DNA of 64,000 nucleotides from contig CM070873.1 in assembly GCA_036365515.1 (NCBI GenBank), forward strand, positions 66,709,529-66,773,528, read 5' to 3'. Both the position numbers and the translations under genes were made by a program. The stretch comes from Torymus aiolomorphi. Its lineage: Eukaryota; Arthropoda; Insecta; Hymenoptera; Torymidae. Below are positions 34,401 to 45,268 of the stretch, piece by piece (the first letter of the stretch is position 1; every line of letters starts with the position of its first letter). The notes beneath the pieces were generated by a model. It did not search any database and was not told the DNA's origin. It saw only the letters and a program-made list of their open reading frames with translations.

Positions 34401-37400
34401 GATATTGTCGGGTTCGAATCTAGGCCGCGGTGATTGCATTAATACCTCAGTACCGAATTCCACGCTTGTCTTGCTGCTCAGATGGCTCGACATCTACTTA
34501 TGTAGTCTTCCATTGCTTATTAATGCAGAGTATGCAAATCAATATAACACTTATATTAACAACTTCAGATAGTTGTAAGATAAAAGAAATAAAGAGTTCC
34601 TAGTAATCTATAAATTGTGTAAGGTACAGTCGATCAAGGCATGCCGCCTCAACCAGTTCCGCCACCACAAATGGTTCCACCACCGTCGGTGAATCAAATT
34701 CAACATTCCATGAACATAATAACGAGTGTTCCTCCACCATCTCACCCGCCTCCGCAAGCAGCTCCGTGGTTGTATCAGGGGCAACCGATGCCGCAACCAC
34801 CCCAAGGACAAATGCAGGTAAAAATGTCTTTCACCAATTATAGAATTATATCATAAATTTAAAAACAATCATTTTGTATTTTCACTATTTCTTAAGAAAA
34901 TCTATCGCAATATATTTGAAAAATATTGAGTAATTCTAAAATATTTTCAGGTACAAATGCCACCGTCCAGCGTACCGCATCACGCAGTTCCTCCGCCCGA
35001 AATGCAGTCTCAGATACAATATGCACAAGTTCACTATCAAAATGGACAGATGCAATCACAAGTGCACTATACCGTCCAACCTCCTCAGCCACATTTCGAA
35101 CAAAATTCTGATATGCCTGATCATCACAAAGGGCAAGGTGTGAAAAGAAGATTCTCTGATGTCGATGGGGCACCAGTAAGTACTATTAGAACAGTTTATT
35201 AAAAACAAAGTAGTTTCAAATTTATTTTGTTTTATTACTTATGAATCATATGTCGAAATTTACAAAATTTAATTCACTTACTTTTAGGAGCCTCTAATGC
35301 ACCAACTTAACAGACCACCAACACAACGTCACGGCACTGGGTAAGTCGAAAATTCTGTATTTCTATATTAGCATAATTTATAGAATTCGTATGAGGTAAT
35401 TGATAATGTATATTCTGAACAATACTTAAACAGTTACTGACATAATTTGTTTATATATTTTCATACTAACGTTAGGCTTTAAAAATAGCCAGGAATATCT
35501 TCAAACATGCATCCAGGAACCCGAAATAATGTGTGATATAGTTATATTATTTTTTTTAATGTTTTACTATTACTTTTAAAATATTGTTGTCGCGTTTTAC
35601 TAAAAATACTATAGTAAGAATAAATATAATTTCTGATTACGTGCAATTGTTTAATACACGAAATTTCACAAACATATTTTAAGTTTGTACATTTAAGAAC
35701 TCAATATTTTTAAAAAGTGGTCAAAAAATATAAAGATTTTCGAAACTTTTATGAAAAATTTTTAATTGCCAAAGCAAGAAGAATGACTCAAGAAGAATTG
35801 CCTCAAGTAGAATGAATAATGTAAAAACGTAAATAAACCGTATACAATCGAAATAATGTTAGAAAAGAGTATGGTGTAATGAAGCTTGCTTTTCGAAACA
35901 ACTATTAGTAATTTTATCTTTAAAAATAAGTTAATAACATTTTTTTTTAATCTTGAGACTGCTTATTTTATGAATAAAGTATTTTATTTTATACCACTCT
36001 AACCTCAAAATCACAACTTTGATATGATTTTTCGGCGCTCGTGGTATAAAATACCGTTCGAAACTAGTGCGTAAGTCGATTATTTAGGTGGTGTGACTTT
36101 TTCGCACTCGCTTCGCTCGTGCAAAAAGTCACACCAGCTAAATAATCGACTTCCCCACCCGTGTCGAAATGTACTATAAATTTTTTTTTTTTCCATAAAT
36201 ATAATTTGTATGCAGCGTTTCTAAGAGTCATTAGATTTCATTCAAGATTAGGTAAGCAGTCTAGAGGTTAAATTTTGAGATTTGCAGTTCTATTGCATCA
36301 TTCTTCACTTTTCTAATCTCATTATTCACTCTTTAATCGTGTAATAATGGTTAATCCTAGTTGTGAAGCTTTGCAGTCTTGACTGTAATTTTATAAATCA
36401 GCTTCAGCTATCACAAAAGTGAGTTGCTTGCTTGTCTTTAGCATATAATAAAAAGACAAATATTTCTACTAAAACTACATTAAATGTAAGTTTTTGTAAT
36501 TCTAAAAGTTTGTTGTGCATATAATGAAAATAATATACGAGATTCGTACAAATGACCGTTCATAAATTGTAATTCGTTATTAATAATATTGTAGTATATT
36601 ACACTTTTCTTTTTTCCCGTGTCTTAGCATGTAGGTTACAGAAACATCTCGTTCTATAGCCATCAACGTTGTGATTAAAATATTTACAAGTTAAAACGAA
36701 TACCCGAATAAATCATTTTACTAATGAAATATTTAGAATCATCACAAAGAGGAGATCCTCGAATATGTGGTTAAAAATATTGTATTGAAAGAGCATGAAT
36801 ATTAAGTTGAAATATGAAAATACGGTTTTCTTGAATATTCTCGATAGAAATCATATTTTTCAATACGATATTTTAGCTAAATCAACTTATTATTTCAGAA
36901 ATTTTCAGGACTATGGAAAGGTGAAAAGAAAAATACCTCAAAAATAAAAATAAAATAAATTTAAAGCACTTAGAAAATAAGGATTCCTTTTCCGTTACAA
37001 TCTAGATCATTAAGTGTATTTATAACGAAATCTTTTAGTGGTTTAATTTATTTCTGATTACAGTCCTTCAATGCAAGATTCATAAGAGAGGGATTTACAA
37101 AGTCTTCTGCGCATTAAATTTTCTTCAAAGGATTTGAAATCGAAACAATATTGTAGAAGTTTGTCACTATTAAATAATAGAAAAACTTTTTGCCTACTTT
37201 AGAATCGTTTTCAAGATATAGTTTCAATTCTAAGTCCTTTGAATAAAATGGATATCGCACGATATCTTTTAGGTTCAAACTCTGAAGAATATTTCGTTGA
37301 AGGAGTCTCTTGAGTTTAACATCCTAACCCTCTAGTAGTCTTCGATTTTTCATTGACTGTGTTTCTCTAAGTTATATACCTCAAATTAAAAATGAAGAAA

Positions 37401-39827
37401 AAAAAGATATCACCCTGAGTTCGAATCCAAAACTCGACCAAGATTATTAGAGGACTTACACATTAACTCATACACATCAACAACGAAACCAATAACGAAA
37501 TAACGACAGCCAGCTATTATTAACTCACTCTCCGTTCTCTCTGTTTTTTTTTTTTCATCTCTTCTTTTCTGCAACGAAACCAACGAACCACAACCAGCCA
37601 GAATCACGAGAAATTTCAGTCTAGCCCCGATAGTACTAACCCCCGAGGTCCTATTATCGCACGCGGCGGCGTAGCGCGTATAAGCCTCGGCTATCAAAAA
37701 TCTAAAGCGCGTCGCCGAAAGAACGCGTCGTTAGCCAGACGCGGGGGCGACGACGACGATAAGAGAGTCGCCAAGACGTTGAGACGCTATAGAGAACGTC
37801 AAGGCATCAGGCTCGGGCGCGCGCGCGGCCTCCTGACTAATAAGAGCACTACCCTTGTTCAAGCAGAGAGACTGGCGAACAGCCGTCACAGCAGCAGCAG
37901 CAACAACAGCAGCAGCAACAACAACAGCAACAGCAGCAACAACAACATGTGATGCACGGGCCGCCGCCGGGGGCCGGTGGAGGTGGAGGTGGCGGTGGCG
38001 CGAATCTTCCACCGGGCGAACGCGCCGCGGGCGGCGGCGGCGGCGGCAAGCAGCTGCTAATGCCACCTCCGTATCCAGGTCTGTAGCATAATGCAACAAG
38101 GCAACGTATTTTAGGGTGAGAGACACGCACACGCGCGAGATAAAATGATGATTGGTGATTTCATGACGGACACAGAGCAGGATTCTGGATATATTTATAG
38201 CGCGCGATATGATACTTTATTATTTTGTGTATCTATTACACATTAAAACACTGGCACACCGATACACCAATCTCTATCTCTCTATACTTTTTGTGTTGCG
38301 ACCGTGGGCGCGCATGCGGGAGTGCCGTTGAATTATTGTCTTTTTCATTATAATTATTATGTATCTTTCTATAGCCTTCTTTTCTTTCATTGTTCATTGT
38401 TTAAGCACATATATTCACGCGCTGCCAAAAGTATTTTTATGTATTTTTCGTTCGCTGTTAAGAGAAAGAGACGAGCTCCTTTGGTATTAAGAACTACTGT
38501 TTACTTTTCTTTACAGCAGGTGGTCTAGATGCCCGTATTATGGATTGGTTTAATTTATTTTTCATTTGTAGTAGTTCCAAGACTGATTGTGGGGGATGAT
38601 GGGCAGCTACTTTATTTTTGTATTTTATTACATGTATTTTGTTTCTGTTGATATTTGTTTCTAGTAATTTCTCTTAATTTTCTGGGTGTTCATTTATTCG
38701 AAATTTTTAAAACTTATCACTTATTGATTATTTGTCTGCAGCATGATAGAAATGCTAATATAATTATTTGATGGATATTTCAATCAAAACTGAAATCGTT
38801 TCCGTTTTCTTAACGCCTGCAGTAAACATGTTATTGTTTTTAAAACCATAGTTCAGATTGAATTATTCATTAAATGAAAATCTTGCTTTTTCTCAGTTGG
38901 TCAATAACTCCATTCCCTCTAAGTGAACTAGTGTCCACGTCAGGAAGCGGCTTTTCTGGGATAGACCAATCCGACGTTGCATTACATATAAATACACTTG
39001 TATTATAAAGGTCCCTAAGCAGCGTTATACTTCAGCAGCACGAAATTAGACGAGCATAATATAGCTATACGAACGAGGCATGAGGGTGGTAGAAACCTTA
39101 TACCCCTTCACAAATGAATACGCTTATCTTTGTCATTGCCCCTGTATATTGTAGATAGCGTATATAATTTACCGAGCACCTCGAGACAGAGAAGATGAAT
39201 GAATTTATTTTATAAAATACAAGCCTTTCTCCGCTTTGGCTCTGCATTATTAGTCGTGTCAAGTACGCTTCAAGCTATACAGCAATAAAGATTATGTAGC
39301 TATAAGAGAGAAAACAAACAACCCTTCACAAGATTCAAAAAACTGTAACTATCGCCCTGCATTCTTTTATTTTGCAGTCAGCAATACCTTATTGCAGGCG
39401 TGGGACAACCAACGCCCGGGGGACTGTAGCTTCGACGTTCACAGATCACAGATATAAATTATAAATACAACTGCCACCTTTGTTTTTTCACCTATAGCGT
39501 ATATACCGATAGAGTGTAGATAATTCTCTAGACGACTTTTGAATTTCAGAGAGACGTCGATGCCCTCTTACCCGCTTATGCGACCCGCACTCAATTGCTC
39601 ACCCCTTTCTCGATAATATTTCCGCCAGCGGAATACGAGAACGAACCATTATTCTTTTAGTTTCCTTTTTATTATATAGTCACCGCTGCAACACGTATTA
39701 CAGATAAATTCCGCAGTTCTTCTTTTTGTTTTGCTGAATGATATTACGAGAACGTAGTGGCCATTAATTTTTTTGTAGGTACCTATACCTGCGAGCAGCT
39801 GCACGTGCATAGCAGGGAGCGGAAGAG

Positions 39828-39858
<31 letters not shown>

Positions 39859-42059
39859 TAACTTGCACGTTATATTATAGCTTATTAGCGTATACTTCTC
39901 ACTCTTACAAAATGTCTCTAAGTGTTTACATAACGAAATTGTAGCAGTGTGCAGTCACTAATCTGTTTTGTGTTTTTTTTTCATGCAGATGATAGACGTA
40001 ACATGGGACAGCAGTTTGCTGGACATAATCCAGGTACGTTGATAAGTGACGTATAAATATTTTTAAAAACCTGAAGCGTCATTAATCGACATTCGAAATA
40101 AAAAATGACGTATGCCATTTTCTTAAAACTGGTATTTTCCATTCTTTTTTCATCTATTACATATTTCTAGTATATCTATACTGCATTTTGATTGAACCAC
40201 GCGTTATCTGACAGGCGGTTTTTTTTTTCTTTTGATCACGAAGGCACGTTGGCGGGACACGTGGTTAGACTTGACGCTTCAATGTCAGCACTTTCCGCTT
40301 TAATCATTCTTTGAAGTATTTTTAGCCAGCATGTATAATAGACACTCGTGACGACACAGTGCCTCAAAAAACTACAAAAGAACGAAAAATTAACGGTGGG
40401 GAAAATAAAATTTTCTTTTTCCCTTTTTTTAGGATGTGAACAGCCGATGAACGGGGAGCACGGGCGCAACGTGGGCCACCCGATGGGAATGCCGCCTCAC
40501 CAGACGCCCTGGCAGGGGCACTACGCGCGCTTTCCACCGAATCGGCCGCCGCCAATGCCTCGCGAGGGCGAGCAGCATCACATGCCCTATCACGGCGCCC
40601 CGCCACCCCCAATCAATCTACCTCCACCGCAGATGAGACTTGTTCAGGGTAAATATTCCAAAATAAAAAAGAAAAAAGACGGCAAGGTACATTTTATTAT
40701 CATCATTATATCGCTTTTTCCCTCTCGTTCTTTGTACTATCGGTGGGGTGGTTTGATCGTACCTTGATTTTTAGTTTCCTTTCAAATCGATATTATTTTG
40801 TTATGTTGTTATTTTTTAATTCATTTAATTTATTACGTATAATATTTAATAGGTATTTGTTTGTAACGTAGCGTTAGTTTTTACTTTACCTTGGGTTATA
40901 TATATATAGTTAGTTAAATAACAATAGAAATTCAAAGTAAAAGGTTCGTTTTTTGAACCACACAATACTTATTTGCATCGCCGTTTGTTTTATCATCATT
41001 TACTTACTTTTATAAGGGTATGTTCGACTCGGAGAGATTTTTAAATAAATAATTTAAATTAAGATCAAATTTTTAATCTAATTTAATCTAATAATATATG
41101 ACAAATCTATAATACTTTTAACTATTGTGTGGCTTTTTTAAGTAATTTACTGCTGCTATTAGCCTGCCGTGCTAAGCACAGCAACCAGCCTGGATCTAAA
41201 ATCTTTTACTGAAACTAGAAAACAAGCTCTGTAATCCATATTAGTGTGCAACGCACGGCGCAATGCGGAGATGCATAAAACTTTCAAAAAATGTACCTTT
41301 TTGAAAATGGAACCTTTTTGGACAGTTTTATGCCTCCCCGCATTGCGCCGTGCGTTGCACACTAATATGGATTACAGGGCTTGTTTTATAGTTTCAGTAA
41401 ACGATTTTAGATCCAGTCTCGTTTCTGTGCTTAGCGCGACAGGCTCATAGCAGCAGTAAATTACTTAAAAAAATGTTGCTTGGTCATGTAATAGTTTTAA
41501 AAAAGAAGGAATTTTGTTGTGTCTATTATTACGTGTTTAAAATATTAATAGTTATTATTAAAAAAAAGCAATAAAATAATCCAGTTAATAATTTTATTAC
41601 TATGATTTTGTAATTATAAAAAGTTGAAAAATATTATCTTATAAGAAAACGTAGCAATCGATCGAACTACCTCGAGTACCAAACCCCCTGCCTCTACGAT
41701 CTCACCAGAGCTAACTATGGATCTCCCTATTTCTCGTTTCAGGGGCCGATGGGAGTCGATCACCTAGTCAAAGCGCGCTGCCCGAGCATCCGGTGAGTGC
41801 GGGCCTGGAGTACAACCATCACATGTCGCCGTATACGACGATGAAGCCGCCGCCCCCGCCACCGTCTGTCTCGGCTCTACCGCCGCTTGTCCAATCGATC
41901 TGCAATCCACCGCCACCGCCGCCCTCGCCGCCCACTTACACACAATCACGACATCAGCAGCAGCAGCATCATCGAATGCAGCAGCAGCAGCGGTACCATC
42001 ATCAGGTGCCGGTCTCGCAAACCGGCCCGCCCTCGTCAGCACCGCCCTGGATGAACTAA
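31452..42059 (+). CDS. KHDC4: KH homology domain-containing protein 4 (KHDC4/BLOM7)
   Basis: Seventeen coding exons: 31452-31538, 31651-31783, 31865-31978, 32059-32180, 32343-32539, 32724-32881, 32955-33017, 33098-33270, 33387-33714, 33845-34264, 34630-34817, 34951-35175, 35288-35340, 37867-38078, 39989-40033, 40433-40648, 41743-42059. Phases agree throughout and the product is 1016 residues. Residues about 40-115 match the first conserved region (FEIN, LLTKGYIQDEI, VSTRGRFMT, RPLYLYIQG). Residues 153-245 are the KH domain, with the GxxG-type loop GPGG at 174-177 and VTLRGRGSQFI. The tail keeps VKRRFSD and LLMPPPYP, both with human counterparts, but is greatly lengthened by Pro-, Gln- and Met-rich sequence plus a Q-run and G-run exon (37867-38078). 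KHDC4 is a nuclear RNA-binding protein linked to splicing (human BLOM7 binds PRP19). The human protein is about 614 residues. Donors gtgtgg (exon 1) and gtcatt (exon 9) are atypical but phase-consistent. Confidence 0.93.
34345..34520 (+). mobile_element. tRNA-derived SINE, copy B
   Basis: An A-box-like ggtagtaaagtagcctaaag near 34348 is followed by ctgaatgtttgtctaccc and a good B box, ggttcgaatc at 34411, then gccgcggtgattgc. It matches copy A (26770-27040, minus strand) over the B-box region. It lies in intron 10 of KHDC4 in sense orientation. The 3' tail boundary is not clear. Confidence 0.75.
35986..36176. mobile_element. Hairpin element with cgcttcgctcg loop (copy 2)
   Basis: The flank ttttataccactctaacctc and the end gtgtcgaaatgtacta are shared with the copy at 58052-58244 (inverse orientation). 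Between them a stem (gtcgattattta...gtgtgac with gtcacac...taaataatcgac) encloses the loop cgcactcgcttcgctcgtgc. It lies in intron 13 of KHDC4. Confidence 0.8.
37878..37945. repeat. CAG/CAA triplet run inside KHDC4 exon 14
   Basis: Mixed cag and caa codons give a polyglutamine tract read in the KHDC4 frame, followed by a glycine-rich stretch from ggt/ggc codons at 37970-38050. Confidence 0.9.
39821..39859. repeat. GA microsatellite in KHDC4 intron 14
   Basis: A gagaga run with one aaag interruption, about 120 bp upstream of the acceptor at 39988. Confidence 0.85.
41120..41494. mobile_element. Palindromic MITE-like element in KHDC4 intron 16
   Basis: The arms meet near 41310. From the centre outward both read gcataaaact, then the ccgcattgcgccgtgcgttg block, ctaatatggattaca, the gatcca block, agcagcagtaaattactt and a T-run. 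Identity is very high in the inner 100 bp of each arm. Small open frames on both strands come from this palindrome. Confidence 0.85.
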
Positions 42060-45000
42060 CTAGAGCAGAGCCGCCACAGGCGCAAGGCCAGACATGGGCG
42101 CACCCGTTCCCTCGTCAGGGGCTTCGTCGAGTGAACAAAAAAGCGCCGCGCGTGTGGCAATAGAGTTAAAGTGATTTAAGGCATAATTATTGATATTGGA
42201 AGGTTTGGTATATAGCGTTAACCAATATGGTTCTGTTGCTGTCTCGGTAAATAAAAAAAAAAAGAAAATGACCAAAGTATTGCGCGAGTACAATGGCATT
42301 TCTGTTGATGTAATAATACGTAAATGTTTTTCCTTTGCGTGTGGTCACTCCATGCCAGAGTCAACTCTGACTTGACTTACAGTGAAGCTTCGCCCAAAAC
42401 AATGCGTAAGTGTACATATGGTACTTGTTGTAGAGTACAAATCAATTCATTATCCCGTGTATAATGAAAGGAGACTTCACTCGAAATTCAAGCGATACTT
42501 TCACTCTTATAGAGAAAAAAAATAAGTTCAATAAAAAAAAAAAAAAAAAAACAAATGTTTGAGGACTCATTTTTACGTGCGGTTCGGGATTTTCGTTTTT
42601 CGGTACCGCCGTTGTAAAAATAAAAAAGAAAACAGAAGCGCTATGGATTTGAAGTAACGAAAACTGCAACGACTTTACAATACATAGAGCTTTTTCGTCT
42701 GTAAAATTTTGAAATATTGTTTTAACGTTCCTAAAAATCATTGAAAAACTGCAATTTTCAAATTTGAAGAGCGGCCACTATTACTCATATTTGTTTATTT
42801 TAATTGAGAAGTTTACAAAGCTAGTCGCGATAAACGAATGTAAAAAATAGAAAACAAGTTATGATAGAAAATTAGTTTATATACCTCCTTTCAATCTAAA
42901 AAGAAATATACAAAAAGTACTTAAAGCTTAAGTATCTTACAGGTTTCTAAGTAATTTCAAAGAAGTTTCATGAACTTTAACGTTAAGCAAACGAATACGT
43001 TAAATAATTTAAAAGCGAGACTTGTATTATATTTTATACAATTAAAAATTATTTTAAAATATAACTATGTGTACATAGTTAAGGCTCAAACTAGCTATTA
43101 AATCAAAAAAATTCCTACTGCATACTAAGTATATAAAGCGTTTAAAATCAATACCTTCCAAATCCAAAAAAAAATAAAAATAAAAGTGTTGCAATAATAG
43201 AACTGTTATGTAGTTGCATAAGCTATGTGCAATATACCGCGTTTGATAAGCATTTTTAAAAACGAAAGTTAACTCATTTTAGTCCATTTAAGATACAAAT
43301 AATTAAAATAGATAACTATATACAAATTCTAAAATGTATAAACATTGAGGTCCGTTATACACATTTTCCTCTGAACGTCTTGCTGTGGACTTGGTAGATA
43401 TTGATATTCAGTGCCTGTTATGCGAGCAATTCTTCAAAAACTAATTTTTTTTTTACTCATAAAAATTTAGATTTATTCTTAGAATGTTAAGCTCACAGCT
43501 TTTTAATCATTGGCATCATTTATCTACGATCATAACAAAATTAAACAAATTATTTTTAAAAGGATCGATTAATTATTGGGGCATTGAAAATGTTATTTCA
43601 AAATTATATTTTAGTGTTTGTATAATAACGATAAAATAACGCTTTGAAAAAGGACAGAAGCTTTTGAAGAAGTGTTCCCATAAAAATATATATAATTGTA
43701 CAGACCAAGTAGTCTAAGATATTATAACAAAGCTATTTAGTTAAAATTAACTTTTCTTTGATAAGTAAATTTAAATATACTATTTAAATTTGCAATTTAT
43801 GTAAATTGAAAGTCTCGTTTTTGAAATATTTACTAAATGTTATTATTTTTCTTGCCAAAGAAAGGCAATTCAATATACATCATTAAGATACACTGAAAAA
43901 AACAATAAAACTACAAAGCGTGGGCGCCCATGTCTGATAACGGATGAGACTTTAAGTGATTGATGAATGAAGAGCCAAGAGATTACGGTCATTTCCTTAT
44001 GCTGGTAAAAAAGCGGGCATTCGTGAAAACACTAGCATTGCGCTTCACGAGCCGCGTCAATTTGTTCCGTGCGATGCTCTGTCGCCGATCAACACTCGCT
44101 AGCTTCGAAGTGGATTGTTTAAACGATATTTTTTCATAGAACTATTTGTAAATAATGCATATGTAGGTTTACGGAAACACTAGATTTAATCGATATTGAA
44201 ATCTTTTGAACGTTTTATTGAATTTTTGTTTGTCACGAAGTGAAAAGTTACTTTCGTAGAGCGGTGGAGAAAATACGTTCATTCGAAATGATGTGATAAA
44301 CGATATGACTGCAGTTGAAGAATCCTCGATGCACTATCTTACAATGTCTGCGAAGTCTTCAAGCAACAAGAGGAAATCTTGCGCCAAAATTTGTTGAAAC
44401 GTTTTGTCGTTTAGATTTTTTTATGTGCGAGTGTATGTCGAAACACAGAATTACAAAATATGTGTGAAGAAACTGTAATATTTGAAGATGGGTTTTGTAT
44501 TTAACGAGCAGCTTATTGATTATTATATTTTTTGTACATAGATAAAACCGACGGCTTAACCGTTGCAATAAGTGATAAGCAGATTAATTCTGTTGCCATC
44601 GAGCGAATATGAGGAGAAAAAAGAAAGAACTTATGGCGATTCTCTAAACTTAAAAATCTAAGAAAAGTCGAATTTGTAGGTAATTTGAATGAAGGGTTTC
44701 GAGTTAAAAGGAGAAGTTTGTACAGATGCTTTTTAGGTTTAAGTTAATCACTTATCAAAAGTAATGGACACTGGATGAAACTCGAAAGTCTTCAGCGACA
44801 ACATACGTGAACGTATTCAGTGTTACATTTTCTTGTAGCGCAGTTAATGCACTGCTGAAGAAAATACTGAAACATGTTTTGGGTGCGACATTTATTTATT
44901 GATCCGCATATTGTTATCGAATTGTATTTTATATTTCGATAGTGAAAAAATAAAATTAAGTAAGTCAATCTATATTTTTTGTCTATATCTCTTTCGATTA

Positions 45001-45268
45001 TATCAATTTTGAATTTAGTTGCAAAATTATTTTTATCATGTGCCTTTTTTTCATTGCTGTAGGTAGAGAAAAACAGATTGCAATTGCAAATCAAAACAGC
45101 ACAATGGAGATGATTAAACATAACTTGAATCTAGTCACAAAACAAAAACACTCAAGATCACGTGTACAAGTATTTTTATATACATAATACGAAGTTGTAT
45201 AACCAAAAACTCGTCGGTGCTGTTGTTGTTACTCTGCGTCGTCTACAAAGAAGATATTGGATTACAAT
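42060..45268. other. KHDC4 3' UTR and intergenic DNA
   Basis: AT-rich DNA after the KHDC4 stop with an aaataaaaaaaaaaag stretch near 42250 that could hold a polyadenylation signal, and a long A-run at 42534-42550. A GC-richer patch lies at 43920-44120. No further gene was recognised. The 80 bp before 45269 are presumed leader of the next gene. Confidence 0.5.

Noticed and set aside
34405..34435. B-box-like ggttcgaatc suggesting a functional tRNA gene
   Set aside because: No acceptor stem or anticodon arm can be folded around it; it fits a SINE better.
37731..38132. Minus-strand frames of 133 and 93 codons with poly-Ala, poly-Cys and poly-Pro
   Set aside because: They are antisense to the CAG- and GGN-rich exon 14 of KHDC4 and have no family resemblance.
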